Shown: positions 25,150-35,489 of the stretch, piece by piece
Layout: each line of letters begins with the position of its first letter
How positions within the stretch are numbered: the stretch's first letter is position 1
From: Siphonodentalium dalli
Taxonomy: Eukaryota; Mollusca; Scaphopoda; Gadilida; Siphonodentaliidae
Reading direction: 5' to 3'
Length of the DNA stretch: 64,000 nucleotides
Assembly (NCBI GenBank): GCA_032622095.1
Contig: CP136066.1
Coordinates: forward strand, 170,696,664-170,760,663
Position numbers and translations under genes: made by a program
The notes under the pieces: generated by a model
What the model saw: only the letters and a program-made list of their open reading frames with translations
The model's database searches: none
Told to the model about the DNA's origin: nothing

Positions 25150-25272
25150 TACAGTAATGCCCTAAATAATCGACTTCTTAATCACAGCAGAATTATTGGT
25201 AACTTTTCAGGATTTAATCGGAAATATGGCTTGTTGCCATTCATCGGAAAGATCTCAGTGAGCATTACTGTA
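25150..25272. mobile_element. Small MITE with CAGTAATGC ends, copy 1
   Basis: Begins CAGTAATGCCCTAAATAATC and ends GCATTACTG, flanked by TA on both sides. The centre shares TTTCAGGATTTAATCGGAAA with the better-preserved copy at 27871-28019. TA target and CAGT ends are typical of Tc1/mariner-type MITEs. Confidence 0.65.
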
Positions 25273-25403
25273 AGTCAGTGCCAATTTTCGAACAGTTCAG
25301 TTATTCATGTATACGGTGCACTAATGTATAGCTCTCGCTATTTCTTTCAATTTTCGAGTTTAGCCCATACTCTGTTCAATACCAAAAATTACATCATGGA
25401 CAT

Positions 25404-25853
25404 ATGTGACCCGCCATATCAAATCCAGTCGTAAGTCGGGATTTTTTTTACCCTGTGCCAATGCATTCTCTTATATATGCGAGTCGACCATAGGTCGCCT
25501 CGTATATATAAGAGAATGCATTGGCCTAACAATTTTTTATCATTTTTTTTAAATAAATGTTTCTTACAATTTTAGGACATAAAATAAAAAACATCCATTA
25601 TCCTGCAGGGAGCACCACACATATATAGAAGAGTTTCGTCTGCTCATGTTTGTCTGGGGCTCTGTATGGGTGAAATTATAACATTGTTAAAGAATACAAG
25701 AACAAATTATTAAAATTGTAAAAAATTGTTAGGCCAATGCATTCTTTTATATATGCGAGGCGACCTATGGTCGACTCGCATATATAAGAGAATGCATTGG
25801 CACAGGGTAAAAAAATCCCGACTTACGACTGGATTTGATATGGCGAGTCACAT
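25404..25853. mobile_element. Double-palindrome element, family B copy 2 (inverted)
   Basis: Left TGTGACCCGCCATATCAAA and right reverse complement, with TA on both flanks. Palindromes at 25457-25525 and 25733-25801. The spacer segment (GTCTGGGGCTCTGTATGGGT) is the reverse complement of the spacer in copy 1 at 13771-14223. Confidence 0.87.
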
Positions 25854-26254
25854 ATTTATTGTACATCATTGTTATGGCATTACGTTTGCGACATCCAACC
25901 ACATTTGGACTCGTGTAAGCAAAAGCGCTCGTGTTTAAGAACATTTAAAACAAACGTGTATACTTGGACAATTTCATATTTTGTGATAAAAATACGACGA
26001 GAAAGACGAGTAGGTAATGAGAACTATTTTGTAAATAGTGTACATATGTTCGTAAACTCTTATCTCATGTTAATTCATGATTGAGTAGTATTCCGGACAT
26101 GCGTCAAACTCTAATCCAGAATAATGTCATATCGAGATAACTCGTTATAGTATACCCAAATATAGCATACATTTCAATTTTACAAAATGAGTTATCGGGG
26201 ACAACATAGCCAAGAGGGCTGTCTAGCTGTCGTTATTTAGACCAAAAAATCGAA

Positions 26255-26350
26255 TATTTCCAACTGTTGGTTAATTTATTACTGACATATCCATCAGTTA
26301 GAAATTATTGAACCATAGGGGGTGTTAGTTTGGAATTCTCCGACCGTTTG
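26255..26350. repeat. TTCCAACTGTTGG phrase repeat
   Basis: Short fragment of the same GTTGGAAA family as 20240-20730, just downstream (in minus sense) of exon 1. Confidence 0.35.
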
Positions 26351-26570
26351 AAAGTCTGGATATCAGTTTGAAAATTAAAATTCAAGGGTGCAATTGATTT
26401 ATCATAGATTTGGGAAATTTGGTCTTGAAGTGTGTATTTGAAAACATTAAGCAGCTCAAACAAAGACCCGCGCCCCTGATTTGCCATTTGCTATATCTTA
26501 CCAACCTGCAACAAAATAACAGTGTAGCGTGTAGACATATCGCACCTTAGTGTTACATGTAAAGGCTAAC

Positions 26571-26877
26571 CTTTCTCGAACACAGCGGCAGCAGTGTCCC
26601 GTGTGTACAGCTCACATTCGATCACGTAACAACTTGGTGCGTTGAATAAGAACCTCCGACATCCGGGTATGCTGAGGCAGAACGCAGCACAGTCCTCTTT
26701 TGATGATGCTGTAATTGACGCATAGTTCGTCGGCGGGCACTGGGTGGGCGAATCACCGCGCGGGTTGGTCAGCTCTTTCATTCTAAACAACTCCGCGTTC
26801 GCTCGAAATGTGAATATGATCATCACGCAAAGAGATTGAATGGTGATTGTAGGCGTGTGCGTCATCATAACATGCAT
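26571..26877 (-). CDS. PAN-WSC secreted protein, exon 1: signal peptide and PAN/apple domain
   Basis: The minus-strand start is ATG at 26877 (or the in-frame ATGs at 26868 and 26865). The N terminus is a signal peptide: a hydrophobic run SLCVMIIFTF, then a small-residue site RANA before ELFR. The mature part has six cysteines in a PAN/apple-like pattern: QCPPTNY, then KEDCAAFCLSIPGCRRFLF, then SCYVIECELYT. Apple/PAN modules are extracellular binding domains. The exon ends at a AAAG|GTTAGC donor in phase 1, which matches the acceptor phase of 21324-21184. The frame stays open 83 codons upstream of the ATG (to 27126), probably by chance, since that part lacks domain features. The product would be a secreted PAN plus WSC protein, perhaps binding glycans, in extracellular matrix or immune recognition. 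That role is inference. Confidence 0.82.
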
Positions 26878-27870
26878 TGGTACCGTGCAACGCTTAGCAA
26901 AATATGTGATACGTCTGCAGTACAATGTTTTACTCAAGAAATAATAGCTGGTCGGTATAACGTAGTTGTCAATAAAAACACACGAGACCGCTTCTTGACA
27001 ATAACACGAAGTCACATTCAGAGAAGACACAACGATGTAACTGCGAACTGCTGATATGCGCGCTATCTCATATACGAATCGAATGTGAGCCTGTGCGCGC
27101 AATTCTAAGGCATAAACTTGACGCATGTGCAGAAATCCGTCCCATATTGGCCCGGAATGCAGTTGATGGCTTAAGAAACAGCGGGCTGTTTTCAGCTGGC
27201 TCTGTTCTCTTACAGAACAACGGGGCTTTGTTAGCTTAATAATGTTGCCATTATATGTTATAGTATGTGTGCTTCGAAGATGCAGCTGCCTCTCTAGTAT
27301 TGAGCGATCTGCTGATCAAACATGTGAATCTTACGTGAATAACAATACAGATAGTAAGCAATTATCTGTGATCTGTTTGTCGTGATATGGCATACCGGCT
27401 GAAACGACGGTAAAACCCCAATATACAAATCTTTCGTTTCGCGTTTGACTGAGTGCAGGTATACTAAAATAGCATAGACATATACATTTGCTGTGACCAA
27501 TAGAAAATTATATTGACTTTGCGGTTTAAGTGTATACCAGCCGTTTATTGAAATGTTCCTCATTCTATATTAAGCGCGGGTTTTCCCTATAATAATGAGG
27601 CGGAGACCACAAGTTCACAACTCATAAACGAAACTTTTGAATGTGGAATGTTTGGTAACATTTTTCACAACATCTACTCTTTAGTATTGCAAATCAGAAG
27701 GCTCCGTTTTTAACATCGCATGCTGATATAAAAGGACACATCCTAACAAATTGAACAGTTTCGCGCACGAAATAAAAAGCTTCGCATTGGTTTGTGTTTA
27801 CAAATTAACCGGGAATCCGAATCACACAATTGTGCGCAATAGTGCTTGGATTATATCAATATTTTTCACA

Positions 27871-28019
27871 TACAGTAATGCACAAAGTAATTGACCACTT
27901 AACCACAGCAGAAGTATGGGTAAATTTTCAGGATTCAGTCGGAAATATGGCTTGTTGCCATTCAAATTACCCATAGTTCTGCTGTAGTTAAGTGGTCAAT
28001 TACTTTGGGCATTACTGTA
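27871..28019. mobile_element. Small MITE with CAGTAATGC ends, copy 2
   Basis: A 145-bp element, 27873-28017, flanked by TA duplications. The arms start CAGTAATGCACAAAGTAATT and are inverted over about 50 bp, through GACCACTTAACCACAGCAGA. The central 40 bp carries TTTTCAGGATTCAGTCGGAA. Confidence 0.8.
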
Positions 28020-28034
28020 TAAGGTATGCAATGA

Positions 28035-28480
28035 TACACACCTTCTTTTGTATGCTGGCAACAGGGGGGGGGGTCGTTTTTTCAGGCACGTATGGCATTT
28101 TTTCCCTTTCGATCATTTTTTGTACCCACCCACCCCCACCGCCAAATTTTTTTCCGTTTTCGGCAGTTTTTTCCGACCATTTTTTGACACCCACCCCCCC
28201 CCTTTTAACACTAAAACAGAGATTTGCGGGGGGGAATTCAATGTAAACAGCTGTATATATTTCTGTGCAACCTATTTATCATGGATGTTAACATGGACAT
28301 GTAAATAGGAATGAGTCATTTTGAGGTCATTCGGCCAAAAAAAACATGGCTGCCAGCGGCCATCTTGGATTTCAAAATTTGCAACAAAATACAACACGAT
28401 AACTGCCTGCAGTCAGTTTAACAGTTAGAATTACATTATTTCTCTCATTCAAAGTGGTTTTGAAGCCCAACTCATTGCCA
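28035..28480. repeat. Interspersed repeat with G/C homopolymers, copy 1
   Basis: Matches 35040-35475 in reverse orientation. Landmarks are a G-run plus GTCGTTTTTTCAGGC, TTTTTCCGTTTTCGGCAGTT, CCCGCAAATCTCTGTTTTAG (opposite strand) and CCATCTTGGATTTCAAAAT. It carries CCCACCCACC blocks that also occur at 40445-40560 and 41860-41990. Open frames here are repeat artefacts. Confidence 0.65.
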
Positions 28481-28688
28481 AAACACTAAAAAAACAAGCA
28501 GGAAATGTTTTTTTCAGTTGCGGAAAAAATTGCTTGTTGGTGGTTTTGACCATCCACCCACCCCGGCAGAAATTTTTTCACCCCCCCCCTGCTGGCAAGG
28601 GAAATTTGTAGCGCTGGTCGATCGGTGTAAATACGACAATAGCGGAGGTCCAAATAATATATTGGCCTAACAATCTTGACCTTGTAAT
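28481..28688. other. Repeat-derived spacer
   Basis: Contains further C-run and CATCCACCCACCCC phrases. No gene seen. Confidence 0.35.
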
Positions 28689-28762
28689 CCAGTGCATTCT
28701 CTTATATATACGAGGCCTCCCATGTGAGACTGGCGTACATGTGTATACAAGAGAATGCATTG
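28689..28762. repeat. Decayed single copy of the 69-bp palindrome
   Basis: The arms GTGCATTCTCTTATATATAC and ACAAGAGAATGCATTG are still visible, with a heavily mutated centre. AACAGGAT follows where intact copies have CACAGGG. No outer terminal repeat of family A, B or C is recognisable. Confidence 0.6.
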
Positions 28763-28779
28763 AAACAGGATACTTAATG

Positions 28780-29890
28780 CTGCACAAGCGCGGCTCCCAT
28801 CATGAAAGTGTTAAACTGCCTCCTCTGGGCTCATAGGTTATTTTCTGGTATAGAAGACATACTGCTAACGAAATAGTAGAATATTGGAACGTTATGGTAT
28901 CAAATATGATGGGGCATATTTAAGCCGGTTCATTTAATATGTATTGGGCCAGATGCAAGGCCCCACTTAGCACCCTGTGTCAAATCGACAGCAGGTTCTC
29001 TGGTTCTCTCGGTTCGAATGTCCCATTTATCCCAATCAGTGATACATTGTTGCGATGTTTACACAGGGTGATGACGAAAAGGGAATAATTCTCCACGATA
29101 TTTATCACAACACACACATTGCCTTACATTACAGCGAACATGCACAATACGTGGGAAATGTCATATGTTTCGCACGAAATAATTGTTATGTGTGTGTTTA
29201 TATCGTCGAACTATTAATTATACATTGTAATTTCCTATTTCTCTTATAGTATTGAGTTTCTTGTCTTGGGAGAATAATTCGTATAAGATGAGACCCGTAA
29301 CAGTCCTCATTGAGTGCACTGAAGCGTTAGATAAGTGTTGTTACTGTCTTGCCGTCTTTTATTTGAAAAGTGCAAATGAAAAAATATAGTGGTCGATACA
29401 CTAATTATTCAAAATACCAATCAAACAGCAATTAGTAACATCAGTGTCTTGTTATTAATATAGTCCATATGAAGAACGTTCTTCTGCTCTAATTGATGCT
29501 GACGCTTCCCTAAATAATAGCTGAGAGGAGGATGATAACTTGTTCAAATTATCGACACGTGGCCCACTCATCGATATTCGCACCATTCTTCTTTTTTTCT
29601 CTTTTGTTTCCTTCTTGTTCACATTACAGCTCGCTGTCATTTACTGACAATTATGAGCCGGTCCAGGTGCTACCACGGCCGAGTAACTTTATAACCCTGT
29701 GGTGACTCCAGTAGTGTTCTTTAGCGTGCAAACACCGAGGCGTGTACACGGGTCAGCCATTAATGTCCGCACCCGATCGGACAGCGTGCTGCACACATGA
29801 CAACATAGCTGGACAAGTGTTGTAATGGGGGAAGTGGGCATTTTTGCATTCGGATCTTTATACAGTGATCTCGAATGAGATTTTCAACCT
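28780..29890. other. Intergenic stretch between the two divergent PAN genes
   Basis: Part of the 3.4-kb region between the starts of the PAN-WSC gene (26877) and the damaged PAN gene (30237). A possible basic peptide frame lies at 29640-29455 on the minus strand, without a recognisable domain. No clear promoter element was found. Confidence 0.35.
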
Positions 29891-29894
29891 TACA

Positions 29895-30010
29895 AACTTG
29901 ATATCTGACCGAGTTCTGATTTTTGTCGGAATACCCTGACCAGGTTGCGATAACCGGTCCGCTAGCACGAGAGACCAGCACGCTACCTCTCGGTTACCGA
30001 CTTCCCAGTC
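29895..30010 (-). repeat. Possible degenerate tRNA-derived SINE
   Basis: On the minus strand, GGTAACCGAGAGGTAGCGTG followed by CTGGTCTCTCGTGCTAGC resembles the 5' half of a leucine- or serine-like tRNA with A-box character. GGTTATCGCAACC downstream is a poor B box. Not an intact tRNA. Confidence 0.3.
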
Positions 30011-30236
30011 AAAAGATAACATCGAACCACAACAAAACCGGAAATTAAGCACATACTTTTATGGGACCAATGTGCCCAGCGGTAGTGTTGCTAATTAACC
30101 GACATACGCTGATGCAATGTCACTGGAAATAAAAGACAACAATCCTAACGAAAATATATCAATATGGGAAAAGCACGAAGCTCATATGTCAGACGATGTG
30201 ATAAGCTCACACGCGTGTGAATGAATTACGCTCCCG

Positions 30237-30604
30237 ATGGAGACAATTTTTTGGGTTTTCAATATTCTGGCCGTGGTTGGTTTGAATGAAAAGTTTGGTG
30301 AAATTATGGAACTGCGAAACATAGTTTGTGATGACTATGTGGGTTGTGACTACGCCGAGTAAAAATCATGTGTGCAGCCACTTGTGGTAACGCGGACGGA
30401 TGCGTCTCCAACGCTTATGGGAGTTCTGATGACAAGTGCCGGCTATATTCGGGCGTCATCGACTTCAGACCGGCCACGTGCAGGACGCTCAGTGGATACC
30501 GCTAGTACAAGGACAAGACTGCCGCAGGCACTTTTGAAGCTTTGTGGCGGTTTCGAGCTAGCTGGAAGTGTGCTCGCCTTTATTGCACCCGCAGTCCGCT
30601 TCAG
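30237..30604 (+). pseudogene. Secreted PAN-domain protein, first exon, with frameshift and in-frame stop
   Basis: ATG at 30237 opens a 41-codon frame with a signal peptide (METIFWVFNILAVVGL, then small and polar residues) and VCDDYVGCDYAE, ending at TAA (30360-30362). In the frame two bases on, coding continues at once as KIMCAATCGNADGCVSN, then KCRLYSGVIDF. These are typical PAN/apple cysteine spacings (CAATC, GC, KCRLYSG). One missing base at about 30357-30361 would explain the switch. That frame meets TAG at 30503-30505, then stays open 33 codons to a CAG|GTAATA donor at 30604/30605. So this is either a damaged gene or a sequence with two errors. A conventional intron cannot explain the switch, since only about 19 nt are available. 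The gene is divergent from the PAN-WSC gene, which suggests a local family of secreted PAN proteins. Later exons were not found. Confidence 0.68.
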
Positions 30605-30644
30605 GTAATATGAATGTGTATAGAAATACGTTAAAGGGACATTC

Positions 30645-31470
30645 TGTCTACGTACTTTGGAAGAAGGTATAAGAAAAGTTGACAAATACACGAAATATTG
30701 ATATACCGGCTTCAGATGCTCTGAAAAACACTTAACATCCATGTTTCAGCTGTTTTCAATTTTTCGCACATAAGTGTCAAAATGCTCTCTATTTCTACAA
30801 TATCAACTAACACGGACCGCTCTTTTCTGTCCCATGACTGTTTTTGTTTGGTATCCACACATCGTGTTCAATGTTGCATTTTTTTTATTTCAATGCGTCT
30901 GTCATGGACATATAATGGTCGTAGAAAGGTACACGTAGTTCCAGTATTTATCGACCTATTTCGATACCGATAATAATTCAAAAGCGCATATTATTATGTG
31001 AATAATGGACCACAAATCACCAAGTGCGCGGCTTTAAACAGAAAAAAATGGCTTTCCAAAATGGTATTGTCTACGTAATTGAGAAGGAGGTATAATTTAG
31101 GTTGACAAATACATGAAATATTGATATACCGGCTTCATATGCTCTGAAAAATACTTTCCATGGTCACAGCCATTTCCATCTGTTTATAATTGTTCGCACA
31201 GAAGTGAAATAATCGGTCTTTATTTCTGCCATATCAGGAATAGACTAACATGAAACGCTCTGTTCTGTTCCATGTAGTGCGCATGGGTGTTGTTTGTTTG
31301 TCTGGGACCCAAACACCCTGTTCAACGTTGTGCTTTTATTACTTCAATGCGTCTTTCTGTGACAAATAATGCCCGTAGAAAGTTAGTTCATGTATTTATC
31401 GACCTATTTCGATACCGGGAAAAATTCGAAGGCGACTATTGTTAACTGTATTTTGGAGCGCAAACCGCCA
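30645..31470. repeat. Tandem duplication, two diverged 423-bp copies
   Basis: Blocks such as GACAAATACACGAAATATTG, ATACCGGCTTCAGATGCTCT, TTCAATGCGTCTGTCATGGA and TTTATCGACCTATTTCGATA recur 423 bp apart, at 30700 versus 31123. The duplication begins just after the donor of the damaged PAN exon, so it would lie in that gene's first intron. No coding signal. Confidence 0.7.
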
Positions 31471-32839
31471 TGTGGTTCAAATAATCTTGCACGGAAAGAC
31501 TTACTCATGTCATATATAACCTGGTCTCAGACTGCATCAATAAAGAGCGTTCCCTGTTAATCTATTCACGATCTGGAAACAGTATAGAACTTTTGTCTCT
31601 TCTGTGCACAAATTGAAAACAGCCGGTTCCGGGGATGGTTAACACTTTTAATATATAACGACTTTATATGTCACATAATGACTGTCCCTAACGAATAACG
31701 AATGTGACCTGTAGATGCGCCCCCACCCGCTACGTCATCTCGCCTCTGACTCTTGAGTTTGTTCATCTCATTGTTCTTTTGATTAGTAATACACAGCGGT
31801 TTGTTGTAGACATAACAAAAACCAGAGTAATAACAAGAAAACCATAATCAGAAATGGTAACGCCCTCAAGATCATATTATTAGCCATAAATATAAATTAT
31901 AATATAAAATATATTGGTTATATGAATTCACCGCCTCAGAATTCCGTTAAAACAACTAATCCTTCGAATTATTACAAACAACTACGGCTTATTACTGCAG
32001 GTTTCTCATTCACCAAACCAGAAAGCTTCTAAATGCGGATAAAAAATCGGAGGTATTGTGTTCCTGCCAAGAGTGCATTGTCCAGCCATTGTTCATACAT
32101 AAACATCGCAAGCAATTAACGCGGTCATAATTGTTACATACTGCAACTATAAGACATCCAGTGGATACACACCCCACGAAAACCTGAAATGTGTTGTCCT
32201 GCCATAAATCCCATCGTTATAGCTCAATTTGTCACGGCCAGATTAGCCTTCCTACAATATCCATAAACAAGATCATATATTATATACCCATGATTTTAAT
32301 TATAGAATATAAAATATATTGGTTTCGCGAATGACCAACTCAGAATTCCGTTAAAATAACAATAACAACCAGCACCTAATTAACGAACCGGCGACCGACT
32401 CGGCCGTCTCCGACCACAACCATCAGTGGGCTGCAGAACGAAAAATATCAATAATAGTTGAAATATAAGACTTACAAATTATCTTTTAAATTTCTTTTAT
32501 TGGTAATTGACATAGCTTGTCACAAACCAAAAATCAACATTATTGACATAATAATGTAAAGGACAATAAACGAAATTGAAATTCCCAACTACGCCTTTTA
32601 CCGGTGACCGGCCTCCTGATCGCGCAGTTCGACTTTTAAATAATAAACCGGAAAAAAACAATATTCTATTTATAAAAGTCCCATCGGCGCATCGGCCCAC
32701 ATGTTTCTAATATTTGGCCACCAGTATACACCCGATGGGCGTTAACTAAACAATAACTCCGACAGCTAAACAAAGCCAACAATTCACTGAAATGATTACC
32801 TGGGATAGACAAAGTGTGAGGTCGGTACAAGTATGTATC
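31471..32839. other. Non-coding stretch containing a repeat copy
   Basis: Holds the partner (31950-32185) of the repeat at 23335-23640, and a short internal duplication (ATATAAAATATATTGGTT with TCAGAATTCCGTTAAAA) at about 31905-31955 and 32308-32355. No gene seen. Confidence 0.45.
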
Positions 32840-33690
32840 GACCTATCTTGATACCTGGAAAAATCATGATGGGAGCTATTGCATTTGAACGATTTTCGAT
32901 GAAAACATGCCCGTCAGCAGTCATCTTGGATTTTACTCTAAGCATGACTAAATCGTTTGGCGCATCATGCAGGCCACATCGTCACCAAAATTCATATGGA
33001 TCATCCGGGTGACCGACCTCTTGATGGGAGCTGACAATTTTCCCGAATTATGCTTAAAACATGACTGCCAATAGATGTTATTCTTTGTATGACTAAATCC
33101 TTTAGCACACCATACAGGTCACATCTCGCGTCCGATCGTCATCAGACGTCATATTGATATTCGGGTTGACCTCTAGATGGGACATTACCATTAAAAAAAA
33201 TTTATTCTGTTAAAAATCATGGCCGTCCGTGGCCATATTGGATTTCACATTTGAATCCATCGGCACACCATGCATCCCACAATTATTGGCGAAATGTTTT
33301 GAAAGTTTACAGGCATGTTTGGGGTCTCCTCTTGATTGGAGCTATTTAATTTGAACGATTTTCGATGTAAAACATGGCCGCAAGCAGCCAACTTTTATTT
33401 TACTCTTTGCATTACTAAATCCTTTGGCACAGCCTACAGGCCACATCCCTCATCAGATCGTCACCAAACTCAGGGTGACTTCCTGATTTGAGCTTACCAT
33501 TTGTTGTTTTCGAATTTTGTTGAAAACATGGATGCTATCAGCCATTTTGAATATTACACTTTGTATGACTAAATCCTTTAGCACACCCTTCAGGTTACAG
33601 GTCAGATCTCTCATCCGATCGTCACCAAACGTCATATGGATCTTCGGGGTGATCGCTAGATGGGAGCTTACCATTTTAGCTCAAATTGAC
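32840..33690. repeat. Tandem array of about 155-bp units, five copies
   Basis: CATG plus a C/G-rich phrase and CAGCCAT-like sequence recurs at 32906, 33060, 33219, 33373 and 33527, spacings 154-159 bp. Each is followed by 'gactaaatcctttagcacacc' type sequence, a 'catccgatcgtcaccaaac' block and 'gatgggagctta'. Units are 70-85% alike by eye. Related single units occur near 6040-6300, 28345 and 35185. Confidence 0.7.
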
Positions 33691-33962
33691 AAGTTAAGTT
33701 TGAGCTATTGTCTGTGTACGTCCGCGTCTATGTGTGTGCGTGGGTGGGTCAATATTTTTAATTAGCACGGGCTACAGGTCGTACCGTTGGTCTGATCATA
33801 ATAAATTTGGCATAGCTGTTGGCATTGACATGTAGATGGAAATGAGTTATTTTGAGGTAATTCGGAAGAAAAAAACATGGCTATCAGCGACCATCTTGGA
33901 CTTCACAATTTAATCACCTGCTATTGATTTCAGCGGGGGTGGTCTAGATACTGTACAAACTA

Positions 33963-34695
33963 TAGGGGTGGTATTCACCGGCTGGGTTTATTATATAGTC
34001 CAGGTAGTTTTACGAGGCGACGCTCAATGCGAAGCTATCGGTGGACATCAATGGGAAGACATCGCCGCGCGGTATAGGATTATCCAATCAAGGTGATTGG
34101 CGGCAATCATAGATTGACCACCGGTCACATAAACATGCTGCGCGTAACAGTACACGTTTGGTTCATTTCAACAATGAGCAACCGATGAAAAGTACGTGGG
34201 GCAAAATATACCACCGACGAGCGTTTTTGGTCATTGTGGAGAGAAGAATCAAAATATTAGAGAACAAAGAAACCGACATAATTCACCAGCGCCGGAAAAA
34301 TGATGCCTGGAATTATATTTCTTTGGAAATGGCAGGGAAATTTCCAAACAGAACCAAAAGACAAACAAAATTATTCTGAGACGTTATCTTCTTGGCTCTT
34401 CATTTTCACGCTGTGCTAATTAAAACACCTCAATAATATCATTGAAACTCATTCTGCAGATGTATACGCCAGCATGAGTCTCCACACAATTATACCAAAA
34501 ATTATACCGCTATACATGCCGATTGTGGCCGGTGAGTGTTCACGAATTAGTCGTGAGACGGTGTCAATTGACAAGTGACAAAATCTGATAGATTGGATCA
34601 ATCACATCATCGAGAGCGTGTGTCCTTGGCGTTCAGCCACTACCAAATAAACTACCTGGCTTATAAATTAGTCTCGCTTGGTGAATACCGCCCTA
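33963..34695. mobile_element. Harbinger-like DNA transposon remnant
   Basis: The left end TAGGGGTGGTATTCACCGGC and right end GGTGAATACCGCCCTA are inverted, and both arms continue to a CCAGGTAGTTT block about 45 bp in. TA lies at both borders. The interior carries a Myb/SANT-like protein fragment (34158-34379) of the kind found in PIF/Harbinger elements. No DDE transposase frame is present, so it is an internally deleted copy. Confidence 0.7.
34158..34379 (+). pseudogene. Myb/SANT-like (MADF-type) DNA-binding protein fragment
   Basis: The frame reads LVIVERRIKILENKETD, then KNDAWNYISLEMAGKF, then NRTKRQTKLF, before a TGA at 34377-34379. This is the pattern of the Myb/SANT-like domain of PIF/Harbinger accessory proteins: a first helix with a 'ILENK.TD' turn, then 'K..aW..I', then 'RT..Q'. 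A convincing start codon is missing: the frame opens with TTG, and the first in-frame ATG is at about 34185. The third helix is cut where 'LW.N' would follow, so the copy is broken. In active elements this protein assists the transposase in binding the ends. Confidence 0.6.
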
Positions 34696-35039
34696 GAAGT
34701 CATGGCGGGTTTAGACTTTAATAAACAATTATCACTAGAAGAATTACCAAGACAGTATGAACTACGACACGAACTGAAATAATACAAGAAATGGTAACGC
34801 CATCAAGATCATATTTTTAGCCATATATGCAATATAACAACTTTAATGTGGTGACCGTGAAAAAATATGTATATAGGTAACGCCTATGTGGCTGATTATA
34901 TGTGATATGTTTTTTTCTAATTTCATTTGAAACAGTGGTCTGAGTAGCGCATGAAATAGCATGCAGAATAATATTCGGGCAAAAATTGGCCACGTATGCC
35001 GGGGTGGGTGGGTGTTCGATTTCGCAACTCAACATTTTT

Positions 35040-35475
35040 TTTATTATGCAAGTCTTTTTGACTGTTTTTGCAATGAGTTTGGCTTAAACACATTAGGGTA
35101 AGAGTAATAATGTAATTATAACTGCTAAACTGACTGCAGACAGTTATCGTATTGTATTTTGTTGCAAATTATTTTGAAATCCAAGATGGCCACTGGCAGC
35201 CATTTTTTTTTGGCCGAATTACCTCAAAATGACTCGTTCCTATTTACATGTCAATGTTTACATCCATGACAAATAGTATGCATAGAAATTCATATACAGG
35301 TGTTTACAGTGAATTGCCCCCCCGCAAATCTCTGTTTTAGTGTTAAATGGGGGGTTGGGTGTCCAAAAATTGGCGGAAAAAACTGCCGAAAACGGAAAAA
35401 AATTGGGACGCGGGGCCCGGGGGTGGGTGGGTCACAACAATGGTCGAAAGTAAAAAATCAGCATACGCGCCTGAA
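35040..35475. repeat. Interspersed repeat with G/C homopolymers, copy 2 (inverted)
   Basis: Reverse-oriented partner of 28035-28480, with the shared CTGCAGACAGTTATCGTATT, CCCGCAAATCTCTGTTTTAG and GGCGGAAAAAACTGCCGAAA blocks. Confidence 0.65.
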
Positions 35476-35489
35476 TTTTTTTTCCGGGT

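Noticed and set aside
26878-27126. Upstream extension of the PAN exon frame to 27126
   Set aside because: The signal peptide begins at 26877; the extra 83 codons show no domain and would bury the signal sequence.
29780-29860. Minus-strand frame with VVMCAARCPIGCG as a third PAN exon
   Set aside because: The CAARC pattern is suggestive, but the frame stops directly after and the rest of the domain is not visible.
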